The notes beneath the pieces were generated by a model. It worked only from the letters and a program-made list of their open reading frames with translations, was not told the DNA's origin and ran no database searches. A program made the position numbers and the translations under genes. Of a stretch of 64,000 nucleotides of DNA, positions 45,475 through 54,209 are shown one piece after another (position 1 is the first letter of the stretch; every line of letters starts with the position of its first letter). This stretch comes from Metallococcus carri (GTDB taxonomy: Bacteria > Actinomycetota > Actinomycetes > Actinomycetales > Dermatophilaceae): positions 62,001-126,000 of the forward strand of contig NZ_JAAOIV010000004.1 of NCBI RefSeq assembly GCF_011440275.1, read 5' to 3'.

Positions 45475-46886
45475 CGGCGCTCGGGCTTGTCCGGCGCGGC
45501 GGCGAGGTCGTCGAGGAAGTCCTGGGCCCACCGCGCGACATCGTGGCTGGCGACCTGGCGGCGCATCGAGCGCATCCGGCGCCGGCGTTCGTCCAGCGGG
45601 CTGCGGGCAGCCTCCATGATCGTCGTCTTCAGCGCGTCGATGTCGTGCGGGTTGCAGCGGTAGGCGCCCTGGAGTTCGACTGCGGCACCGGTGAATTCGC
45701 TGAGCACGAGCGCACCGTCGTCGCCGTGGCAGGTGACATATTCCTTGGCCACGAGGTTCATGCCGTCGCGCAGCGGCGTCACCAACATGACATCCGCGGC
45801 GACGAAGAGCGCGGCCATCTCCTCGCGGGGGAACGACCGGTGCAGATAACTCACCGCGGGTGTGCCGATCGGCGCGTAGTCACCGTTGATCTGCCCGACC
45901 GTGCGCTCGACCTGTCCGCGCAGGGTCTGGTAGGCCTCGAGGCGTTCACGGCTGGGCGTCGCGACCTGGATCAGCACGTCGCCGGGCGCGGTCAGGGTGC
46001 CCTCGCTGAGCAGTTCACCGAAGGCCTTGAGCCGGTGCCGGATGCCCTTGGTGTAGTCGAGCCGGTCGACGCCGAGCAGGACCAGGTCGGGGTCGCCGAG
46101 CTCGTGCCGGATCTCGCGGGCACGCTCCTGCACCGGCTCGGAGCGCGCCAGTTGCTGCAGCCCGTCGGCGTCGATGGAGATCGGCACCGCCGCCGCCCGC
46201 ACCGCTCGGCCGTCCTCAGTCGTGACGATCTCGCCCTTGACGGTCGCGCCGAGCAGTCGCCGGCAGGCGCTGCGGAAGTTCTCGGCGTCCGTGCGCCGCT
46301 GGAAGCCGAGGAAGTCGGCGCCGAGCAGGCCGCGCAGCAATTCCTCCCGCCGCGGCAGCTGCATGAACAACTCGACCGGCGGGAAGGGGATGTGGTTGAA
46401 CCAGCCGATGCGCAGATCGGGTCGCAGCTCCCGCAGGATGTGCGGCGCGAGCTGCAGCTGGTAGTCGTGCACCCACACGGTCGCGCCCCGGGCGGCGCAG
46501 TCCGCGGCCGCCTCGGCGAACCGCCGGTTGACCTTCTCGTATGCCGACCGCCACCGCCGCTTAAACACCGGCTGGACGATGACGTCGTGGTAGATCGGCC
46601 AGAGCGAGGCGTTGCTGTAACCCTCGTAATAGTCGGCGACCTCGTCGGCTGACAGGGGGACCGGCACGAGGTACATGTCGTCCTCGACGAAGGGGTCGCT
46701 GGCCTCACCCGCCTCGCCGGCCCAGCCGACCCAAGCACCTTCACGACCGCGCATCACCGACTCCATCGCGGTGACCAGTCCGCCGGGTGAGCGGCGCAGT
46801 TCGACCCTGCCGTCGGGCCCCGTCACCCGGTCCACCGGCAGCCGGTTGGCGACGATGACCAGGTCGAAGCTCGTGCGGTCGGGCAC
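45471..46886 (-). CDS. otsA: Trehalose-6-phosphate synthase
   Basis: 471 residues, GT20. UDP-glucose/G6P site blocks are [70 protein letters not shown] and [15 protein letters not shown]. The frame is open to a TTG at 46928, but I prefer the GTG at 46886 (residues VPDRTSFDL), which has GAGGAG about 10 nt upstream. It makes trehalose-6-P for osmoprotection or carbon storage. Confidence 0.94.
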   Translation of the reverse strand: MPDRTSFDLVIVANRLPVDRVTGPDGRVELRRSPGGLVTAMESVMRGREGAWVGWAGEAGEASDPFVEDDMYLVPVPLSADEVADYYEGYSNASLWPIYHDVIVQPVFKRRWRSAYEKVNRRFAEAAADCAARGATVWVHDYQLQLAPHILRELRPDLRIGWFNHIPFPPVELFMQLPRREELLRGLLGADFLGFQRRTDAENFRSACRRLLGATVKGEIVTTEDGRAVRAAAVPISIDADGLQQLARSEPVQERAREIRHELGDPDLVLLGVDRLDYTKGIRHRLKAFGELLSEGTLTAPGDVLIQVATPSRERLEAYQTLRGQVERTVGQINGDYAPIGTPAVSYLHRSFPREEMAALFVAADVMLVTPLRDGMNLVAKEYVTCHGDDGALVLSEFTGAAVELQGAYRCNPHDIDALKTTIMEAARSPLDERRRRMRSMRRQVASHDVARWAQDFLDDLAAAPDKPERR

Positions 46887-47002
46887 CGTGGGTTCGCTCC
46901 TCACCAAAGGTCGCGGGGATCTGCTCAACCACTCTATGGGTGCGGCGACGCAGATGGGCTGGAGGGCTGACGCGGTGCTGTGAGGCGGATTACATTCAGG
47001 GA

Positions 47003-47437
47003 ATGAAGATCTCCGATGTGGTGCGCACCAAGGGCAGCGATGTCGTCACGATCCGCAGCGACGCCAGCGTCGGTGAGCTGGTGGCACTGCTCGCGCAGCA
47101 TCGCATCGGTGCCGTCGTCGTCGTGGACGAGCAGGACAGCGGGGCCATCGCGGGCATCGTCAGCGAGCGCGATGTGGTGCGTGGCCTCGGCGAGGACGCG
47201 CGTGCCCTGCTCGACCGGCCGGTCGGTCAGCTGATGACCACGACCGTGCACACCTGCGCCCCGTCCGATGAGATCCACACCCTCGCCGCGCTGATGACCG
47301 AGCGGCGGGTGCGCCATGTCCCGGTGGTCGAGGACGGCCGGCTGCAGGCCATCGTCAGCATCGGTGATGTGGTGAAGTTCCGGCTGCAGGAGCTGCAGAC
47401 CGAGCGCGACCACCTGCAGGACTACATCAGCGGCTGA
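47003..47437 (+). CDS. CBS-domain pair protein
   Basis: 144 residues, nothing but two CBS domains (about 6-60 and 75-130): [17 protein letters not shown], then [15 protein letters not shown], and [20 protein letters not shown] with [25 protein letters not shown]. Stand-alone CBS pairs bind adenosyl ligands and act as energy or nucleotide sensors, such as the hypoxic-response CBS protein of mycobacteria. The ligand here is unknown. Divergent from otsA. Confidence 0.88.
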   Translation: MKISDVVRTKGSDVVTIRSDASVGELVALLAQHRIGAVVVVDEQDSGAIAGIVSERDVVRGLGEDARALLDRPVGQLMTTTVHTCAPSDEIHTLAALMTERRVRHVPVVEDGRLQAIVSIGDVVKFRLQELQTERDHLQDYISG

Positions 47438-47494
47438 ACGTTCCCTCGGCACGCCGGAGGAGCGCGCACATCTGCAGCGCTTACCGTGGAGGCC

Positions 47495-49240
47495 ATGACC
47501 GCCGAGCGTCGGGACGAACTGGGGGCAACGGGTGCGCACCGTCTGCCGTTCAGTCAGCGACCCCAGGTGATCGACGCCGACCGGGATCGCATCGGGCCTT
47601 ACCGGCTGCTCGACAAGCTCGGCGAGGGCGGCATGGGCGTGGTCTACCGCGCGCTCGACGACAACGACCGCGCGGTCGCGATCAAGGTGCTGCGCGCGCA
47701 TGTCGCCCACGACGAGGGCGCGCGCGAGCGCCTGCGCCGCGAGGTCGACACGCTGAGCCGGGTGCGCTCGGCCTCCGTCGCCGCCGTGCTCGACGCCGAT
47801 GTTGACGGCGACCGGCCCTTCCTCGTCACCCAGTTCGTGCCCGGCCCTCCGCTCGATGAGGTGGTGGAGTCCCAGGGGCCGTTCACGCCCGCGCAGCTGG
47901 CCCGCTTGGGGCGCGGTCTCGCCGACGCGCTGCGCGCGATCCACGCCGCCGGGGTCGTGCACCGCGACCTCAAGCCGGGCAATGTGCTGATGGTCCAGGA
48001 CCGCCCGGTGATCATCGACTTCGGCATCGCCCACGTCGCCGACGACTCCCGGCTCACCCAGACCGGGCTGGTCATGGGCACGCCGGGATATCTGTCGCCG
48101 GAGATCATCGACGGCGCCGAGGTCACCGAGGCCACCGACTGGTGGGGCTGGGCCGCCACCCTCGCGTATGCCGCATCCGGCACCGCGCCCTTCGGACGCG
48201 GCCCGATGCCGGTGGTGCTCGACCGCGTCGCGCGCGGGCAGGCCGACCTGCGGCGCGTCGACCCGCGCATCCGGCCGCTGCTGGAGGCCGCGCTCGACCC
48301 CGACCCACGCCTGCGCCCAGACGCCCCCGCTGTGCTGCGCGAGCTCGAGGTCTATGCCTCCGGCGGGCAAACGGGCAGCATCGCCCGGCCGGATGCCACC
48401 GCGCGCCTCGCGGCGGCACCGCCCACCGAGGTCACGCCGCGCCGGCAGTCCACGGCGCGCCTCGCTAGGCGGGAACCCACTGTCCCGCAACGCAATTCGC
48501 AGCCCACGACGCCCGCGCGACCGCGCCCGACGGTGGCCCCGGCATACGACCGGGGAGTGGCAGCGAGCCGCGCGGACGAGGCGGCATACCGCCCGCCGCC
48601 GATGGACCCGCGAATCGGTCAGCCGCCCCGCACGGGCACCCTCGCCGCGCTGCTCGCCGGTCTGGTCGCGCTCGGCGCGGTAATGCCGGTCTTCGCGTGG
48701 GCGCTGCTGTTTTGCTGGACCTTCGCGGCGAGGTGGGCCGACCGGTCGGTGACCTCGATGGTGCTGCGCTGGTATGCCGCGGGCCGCCGCAAGTCCGACA
48801 CCGCGATCGCCGTGGTGCTCTCCCCGTGGCACGCGGTCCTGGCGGCGCTGTCGACCCTGCTCGTCGTGCTGCTGCCGGCCTTCCTCGGTGCGATCGCCGC
48901 GGCCCTCACCGCCGTCGGATGCTCGGCGCTCGGCTTCGACGGCTCGGTCATGGACCGGCCGATCCCGCTCGCCGCCGCGACCCTGGTCGCCGGCTGGACG
49001 GTGTGGTGGGGTCCGGGCGGCACCTCGACCCGCCGCGGCTCGCGCAGTCTCGTGCGGTGGACCGCCCGCAATGTGCCGATCACTCGCATCGTCGTGGGGC
49101 TCGCGCTCGCGCTGGCTGCGCTCTGCCTGCTCATCGCCTCGATCCAGCTGCACGAGGCGGCGAACTGGTGGCCCTATGCCGACAGCAGCCAGGTGCCCGG
49201 GGCTGGGCTCGTGCCCGGATTGCCGTCGCTCGGGTCATGA
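47495..49240 (+). CDS. Ser/Thr protein kinase with C-terminal membrane domain
   Basis: 581 residues. Kinase domain about 30-285: Gly loop LGEGGMGVVYRA, ATP Lys64 in AIKVL, catalytic Asp158 in HRDLKPGN, Asp175 in DFGIAHV, activation loop ending GTPGYLSPE. A Pro/Arg/Thr-rich linker (about 290-370) leads to four or five membrane spans (from about LAALLAGLVALGAVMPVFAWAL to LALAALCLLIASIQL). There are no PASTA or NHL sensor repeats. ATG 47495 preceded by GGAGG is chosen over GTG 47486. The stop overlaps the next gene (ATGA). Confidence 0.92.
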   Translation: MTAERRDELGATGAHRLPFSQRPQVIDADRDRIGPYRLLDKLGEGGMGVVYRALDDNDRAVAIKVLRAHVAHDEGARERLRREVDTLSRVRSASVAAVLDADVDGDRPFLVTQFVPGPPLDEVVESQGPFTPAQLARLGRGLADALRAIHAAGVVHRDLKPGNVLMVQDRPVIIDFGIAHVADDSRLTQTGLVMGTPGYLSPEIIDGAEVTEATDWWGWAATLAYAASGTAPFGRGPMPVVLDRVARGQADLRRVDPRIRPLLEAALDPDPRLRPDAPAVLRELEVYASGGQTGSIARPDATARLAAAPPTEVTPRRQSTARLARREPTVPQRNSQPTTPARPRPTVAPAYDRGVAASRADEAAYRPPPMDPRIGQPPRTGTLAALLAGLVALGAVMPVFAWALLFCWTFAARWADRSVTSMVLRWYAAGRRKSDTAIAVVLSPWHAVLAALSTLLVVLLPAFLGAIAAALTAVGCSALGFDGSVMDRPIPLAAATLVAGWTVWWGPGGTSTRRGSRSLVRWTARNVPITRIVVGLALALAALCLLIASIQLHEAANWWPYADSSQVPGAGLVPGLPSLGS

Positions 49241-50754
49241 GCGAGCACGAGCCACGCCGACTGCCTCGCCCGCGCGAGTTCGGCCGGGAGTTGATGCGCG
49301 GTCGCACGCCGAGCGACCTGCTGCGCGGGCGGACGCCGAGCGAGCCCTTGCCCCTGTCGGAGTCCGCGCTGCGGCTCACGCCCTACCGCCACCTGCGCCC
49401 GGGAGCGCAACCCGAGCAGGACACCGGCGCGCGGCAGGCGCTCGAGCTCGCGGTGCGCGTCGGCGAGCTCATGCTGCGCTGCGGCGCCGGCACCCGGACG
49501 GTCGAGTCGACCGTCGTGGCCGTGGCGGCCGCCGCCGGGCTGCGCCGGCTGGAGGTCGACATCACCAACCAGTCGCTGCTCGTCCAGGCGCCCGCCCCGA
49601 GCGGTGAGCCGCTCACCCTGCTGCGGGTGGTGCGCTCCAGCACCCGGGACTTCGCCCGGCTGGCCGCCGTGCACGAGTTCGTCGCCGATGTCGTCCGGGA
49701 CGGCATCGAGGATGTGGCCGACGCCAACGACCGGCTGAAGTCGATCCAGCGCGAGCGGCGCTTCTACCAGCGCTGGATGATCTCGGTGGCCTATGCCGTA
49801 CTCGCCGGGTCGGTCTGTGCGCTGCTCGGCGGCGGTTCGATGGCCACCGTCGTCGCGGTGCTCGCCGCGCTCGTCATCGACGCCGCCGAGGTCGCCGTCG
49901 ACAAATGCGGGCTACCGGGGTTCTATGCCGCCGCCGCCGGGGGTCTGATCGCGACCACCTTGGCCTGGATGGGTTATCTGATCGCTGCCAAGGGCGTGCT
50001 CGGACTGCAGATGTCCACCGCCGATTTCGCGTACGCCGTCGCCGCGGGCATCGTCATCATGTTGCCCGGACGCGCGATGGCCGCGGCGGTGGAGGACGCC
50101 ATCACCGGCTATCCGGTGACCGGAGCGGGCCGGTTGCTCACCGTCGCGCTGACGACGTCCGGCATCATCGTCGGCATCGCGACCGGGCTGTCCCTCACCC
50201 TGCGGCTGGATCGCGTGCTGGGGCTCGACCTGACCTCGCCGACGGCGCTGCGCTTCGACTCGGCTCCGGCCGCCATCTGGGTGCAGGTGTTGTGCGGTGC
50301 GCTCGGTGCCGCCGCCGCGGCCATCACGATGCGCTGTCGCCCCCGCCACGTCCTGCCCTGTGCCGCCCTCGGCGCGCTCGCGCTGCTGCTCGTGTCGACC
50401 CTTCCGACCTATGCCGCGCTCGGCGCGACCACCGCGGTCGCGGTCGCCGCCGTGGCGGTGGGCCTGCTCGGTCGGCTGGTCGGCATGCGCCTCGGAGCGC
50501 CGGGCCTGGTCATCGTGATTCCGACGGTGTCGCCGCTGCTGCCCGGACTTCGCATCTTCCGGGGCATGTATGACGCCGTCGCCGGTACGATCGTCGGCAG
50601 TCAGGCGGTCGCCGGCGCCGGTCAGGCGCTCGGCACCCTGCTCGGCGCGGCGAGCGTGGCCTTGGCGATCAGCACCGGGGTGTTCTTCGGCGACGCGGTC
50701 GCCACACCGCTCGATCGGCCAGTTGTTCGCCAGCGCCGGGCGCGTCGCCGCTAA
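49237..50754 (+). CDS. ThrE-type threonine/serine exporter
   Basis: 505 residues. A basic N-terminal tail (1 to about 60, RTPSDLLRGRTPSEPL) leads to the ThrE N-terminal domain (AVRVGELMLRCGAGTRTVEST and NQSLLVQ), then about ten membrane spans ending in the ThrE/DUF3815 region (VIVIPTVSPLLPGLRIFRGMY). In Corynebacterium ThrE exports threonine and serine. Both halves are fused in one chain, as in ThrE. Coupled to the kinase gene, hence perhaps a kinase target or regulated together. Confidence 0.9.
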   Translation: MSEHEPRRLPRPREFGRELMRGRTPSDLLRGRTPSEPLPLSESALRLTPYRHLRPGAQPEQDTGARQALELAVRVGELMLRCGAGTRTVESTVVAVAAAAGLRRLEVDITNQSLLVQAPAPSGEPLTLLRVVRSSTRDFARLAAVHEFVADVVRDGIEDVADANDRLKSIQRERRFYQRWMISVAYAVLAGSVCALLGGGSMATVVAVLAALVIDAAEVAVDKCGLPGFYAAAAGGLIATTLAWMGYLIAAKGVLGLQMSTADFAYAVAAGIVIMLPGRAMAAAVEDAITGYPVTGAGRLLTVALTTSGIIVGIATGLSLTLRLDRVLGLDLTSPTALRFDSAPAAIWVQVLCGALGAAAAAITMRCRPRHVLPCAALGALALLLVSTLPTYAALGATTAVAVAAVAVGLLGRLVGMRLGAPGLVIVIPTVSPLLPGLRIFRGMYDAVAGTIVGSQAVAGAGQALGTLLGAASVALAISTGVFFGDAVATPLDRPVVRQRRARRR

Positions 50755-50883
50755 TCTCACCAATCTCTTGTGTAACATCCGCCGGCCTCGGTAACGTGTC
50801 GCGCGCGTGTCTCGATGTCCGGGTCGGTTCGACCCTCGTCGAGGGCGGCTCCACAACTGCACAGGCCACCTTTTCGTTCGTGC

Positions 50884-51782
<899 letters not shown>

Positions 51783-51797
51783 GTCACCCTGCTTCGA

Positions 51798-51840
51798 CGA
51801 ACGCCCCCTTTTTCCATGGGAATGGGGGGCGTTCGCGTTT
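51798..51840 (+). terminator. Intrinsic terminator of the Rpf gene
   Basis: Perfect 11-bp stem CGAACGCCCCC (51798-51808) with GGGGGCGTTCG (51825-51835), followed by CGTTTT. Confidence 0.85.
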
Positions 51841-51888
51841 TCCCCAGAGGTTCCTGCACGGTGGTGCCGGCGGTGTCACACTCACCGC

Positions 51889-52533
51889 ATGGGGTGGCTC
51901 GCCTGGGTGGGGGCAGGGTTGATGGCCGGCGTGGCCGGGCTCGCACTACGGACCTGGCTGCGCACCGGGTGGTACCACCTGCCCACCGAGACCGGACCGG
52001 TCCCGCCGATGCGGACCCTGCCGGTGGTGCTCGGGGTGAGCGTTGCCGGCGTCGTCCGGCACCTCGGTGACGTCGACGCCTGGCGAGCACTCCCGGCATA
52101 CCTCGTGGCGGTGGTGATCGGGACACTGCTGGCGTATGCCGACCTCGATGTGCACCGGCTGCCCGAACCGCTGGTGCACCCCGGGTTCGGTGCCGCGACG
52201 CTGCTGCTGGCGTGCGCCGGGCGGTGGTCGGCGTGGCCGGTGGCGGTAGCGTGCGCGGTCGCCGTGCTGGTGGTGTTCCTGCTGGCGGCGCTCGCGGCAC
52301 CCGGAGGCATCGGCCTCGGTGATGTCACCCTGCTGGGCTGGACGACCCTGCTGCTCGGCTGGTGGGGACCGGTCGTCGCGCTCGGCGGGCTGATCTGGGG
52401 ATTCCTGATCGGCGGGCTGTGGGCGCTCGCGCTGGTGGTGACGCGGCGGGCAGCGCTCGCCTCGCATTTCGCCTACGGCCCGGCGCTGCTGCTCGGTGCG
52501 TTGCTGTCGCTGCTCGCCGCGCCCGCCCCCTAA
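51889..52533 (+). CDS. A24 prepilin-peptidase-like membrane protein
   Basis: 214 residues, about six membrane spans. The two catalytic aspartates of A24 peptidases are present: Asp85 or Asp87 in AYADLDVHRLP (the D-x6-P loop) and Asp145 in GIGLGDVTLL. The N-terminal methylase domain of full PilD is absent. No pilin or Tad genes lie nearby, so its substrate is elsewhere. ATG 51889 is used. The stop TAA is followed immediately by repeat array C (CCCGCGAAACGTCA). Confidence 0.85.
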   Translation: MGWLAWVGAGLMAGVAGLALRTWLRTGWYHLPTETGPVPPMRTLPVVLGVSVAGVVRHLGDVDAWRALPAYLVAVVIGTLLAYADLDVHRLPEPLVHPGFGAATLLLACAGRWSAWPVAVACAVAVLVVFLLAALAAPGGIGLGDVTLLGWTTLLLGWWGPVVALGGLIWGFLIGGLWALALVVTRRAALASHFAYGPALLLGALLSLLAAPAP

Positions 52534-52612
52534 CCCGCGAAACGTCACCAATGCTTCGCGAAACGTCACCAATGCCTCGCGAAACGTCACTCATGCTTCG
52601 CGAAACGTCACG
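52534..52612. repeat. 21-bp-period GCGAAACGTCA array C
   Basis: GCGAAACGTC starts at 52537, 52558, 52579 and 52600, exactly 21 bp apart. The core is the same as at arrays A and B but the spacer is different (ACCAATGCTTC or ACTCATGCTTC). It fills the gap between the convergent A24 and thioesterase genes, starts at the A24 stop codon, and its last copy supplies the TGA stop codon of the thioesterase. Confidence 0.95.
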
Positions 52613-53126
52613 TATGCCGGGGCCGCTGCCCGGTCTCCCGCGGGACGAAGGTCGCCGTGGCGGCCCCCTCGGTGACGGTCTCGGCGAGCCACTCCACATC
52701 GGCCGGTGCCAGGCGGGGCACCTCGACCGGCCGGCCCTGGCCGTCGATCGCGACGAACATCAGCTCGGCGGTCGCGATCAGCACGACCGGGCCGAGTTCG
52801 TTCCAGCGCTCGGCGGTGACGACGGCGCGCACCCGCATCGAGGTGCGGCCGACGTCGACCAGCTGAGCGCGCGCCGAGACCAGGTCGCCGACATGCGCGG
52901 GCGCGAGGAAGTCCATGCCCTCGACCCGCACGGTCAGCGCGGGCACCCCTGCGTGCCGCGCCGCCGTTGCTGCGGCCGCCTCGTCGATCAGGTGCATGAC
53001 CGTCCCGCCGTGCACCGACCCGTAGAGGTTGGTGTCGGCGTGGCCCATCACCCGGGCGAGGACGACCCGGCTGACCGCGGCGTCGACGCTGAGCTCGCTG
53101 ACGCGCAGCAACTCAGAAGTCGTCAT
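52608..53126 (-). CDS. Hotdog-fold acyl-CoA thioesterase
   Basis: 172 residues, a single hotdog domain of the cytosolic BACH/YciA type: LARVMGHADTNLYGSVHGGTVMHLIDEAAAATAARHAG (Asn-His and Asp residues in the usual places), then VEGMDFLAPAHVGDLV and VGRTSMRVRAVV. It hydrolyses acyl-CoAs of undefined chain length. Its TGA stop lies within the terminal copy of repeat array C. The start overlaps the end of nrdB by 14 bp, so it is transcribed with nrdAB. Confidence 0.88.
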   Translation of the reverse strand: MTTSELLRVSELSVDAAVSRVVLARVMGHADTNLYGSVHGGTVMHLIDEAAAATAARHAGVPALTVRVEGMDFLAPAHVGDLVSARAQLVDVGRTSMRVRAVVTAERWNELGPVVLIATAELMFVAIDGQGRPVEVPRLAPADVEWLAETVTEGAATATFVPRETGQRPRHT

Positions 53127-54168
53127 CGAAGCCGACCTGACCGCTGACGCCGACCTGGTAGGCCGAGACGCGGCGCTCGAAGAAGTTGGACAGCTCCTGC
53201 ACGTCCTGCAATTCCATGAAGGTGAGCGGGTTCTTGCTGCCGTACTCCGGCTCGAGCCCGAGCACCTGCAGGCGACGGTCGGCGACGTTCTCCAGGTAGA
53301 GCCGCATGTCGGCGGTGGACAGCCCGGCCACGCCCTGGCCGAGCAGGTCCTCGGCGAACTGCGCCTCGGCGTCGACGGCCTCGCGGATCATCTGCCGCAC
53401 CGCCTGCGCCATCTCCTCGTCGAACAGGTCGGGCTCCTCCGAGCGCACCACGTCGACCACGTCGAAGGCGAAGGCCATGTGCATCGACTCGTCCCGGAAG
53501 ACCCAGTTGGTGCCGGACGCCAGACCGTTGAGCAGGCCGCGCGAGCGGAGGAAGTAGACATAGGCGAAGGCGCCGTAGAAGAACAACCCCTCGATGCATG
53601 CCGCGAAGCAGATCAGGTTGAGCAAGAAGGCTTTTCGGTCCTCGCGCGTCTCCAGGCTCTGCAGCTCGAAGACCGAATCGATCCACCGGAAGCAGAAGTC
53701 CGCCTTGTGCTTGATCGAGGGGATGTTGTCGATCGCGGCGAAGGCCTCGAAGCGCTCCTTCTCGTCGGGCACGTAGGTGTCGAGCAGGGTGAGATAGAAC
53801 TGCACGTGCACGGCTTCTTCGAACAGCTGCCGCGACAGGTAGAGCCGGCCCTCGGGAGAGTTCACGTGCTGATAGAGGTTCAGCACCAGGTTGTTCGCCA
53901 CGATCGTGTCGCCGGTGGCGAAGAACGCGACGAGCCGACTGACCAGGTGCCGCTCGGCGTCCGTCATACGGCGCAGGTCGGCGAGGTCGCTGTGCAGGTC
54001 CACCTCTTCGACGGTCCAGGTGTTCTTGATCGCGTCGCGGAACCGGTCGTAGAACGCCGGATAGCGCATCGGGCGCAGGGTGAGGTTCATACCCGGGTCG
54101 AGCAGCATCCGGGTCTGGCTGGCGTCGGTCGCGGTCGAACGTTCTTCGGTGGTCACGTCGGTCGTCAT
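53113..54168 (-). CDS. nrdB: Ribonucleotide reductase class Ia, beta subunit
   Basis: 351 residues. Diiron ligands are visible in FEEAVHVQFY (Glu, His, with the radical Tyr four residues after the His) and ESMHMAFAF (Glu, His). The C-terminus ends in FDDDF, which docks on NrdA. It holds the tyrosyl radical. ATG 54168 (MTTDVTTEE) is preceded by AGGAG; the open frame upstream is not used. nrdA lies 41 bp upstream. Confidence 0.95.
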   Translation of the reverse strand: MTTDVTTEERSTATDASQTRMLLDPGMNLTLRPMRYPAFYDRFRDAIKNTWTVEEVDLHSDLADLRRMTDAERHLVSRLVAFFATGDTIVANNLVLNLYQHVNSPEGRLYLSRQLFEEAVHVQFYLTLLDTYVPDEKERFEAFAAIDNIPSIKHKADFCFRWIDSVFELQSLETREDRKAFLLNLICFAACIEGLFFYGAFAYVYFLRSRGLLNGLASGTNWVFRDESMHMAFAFDVVDVVRSEEPDLFDEEMAQAVRQMIREAVDAEAQFAEDLLGQGVAGLSTADMRLYLENVADRRLQVLGLEPEYGSKNPLTFMELQDVQELSNFFERRVSAYQVGVSGQVGFDDDF

Positions 54169-54209
54169 CGTCGAGTTCTCCTGTGGCTCAATGGGATTCG
54201 TGGTGTCTG

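Noticed and set aside
46887-46928. Longer otsA start at a TTG codon (46928)
   Set aside because: No ribosome site; the GTG at 46886 has GAGGAG at a good distance and gives the family N-terminus.
46934-49153. 739-codon open frame opposite the kinase gene
   Set aside because: Shadow of the CBS and Ser/Thr kinase genes; no ribosome site or domain.
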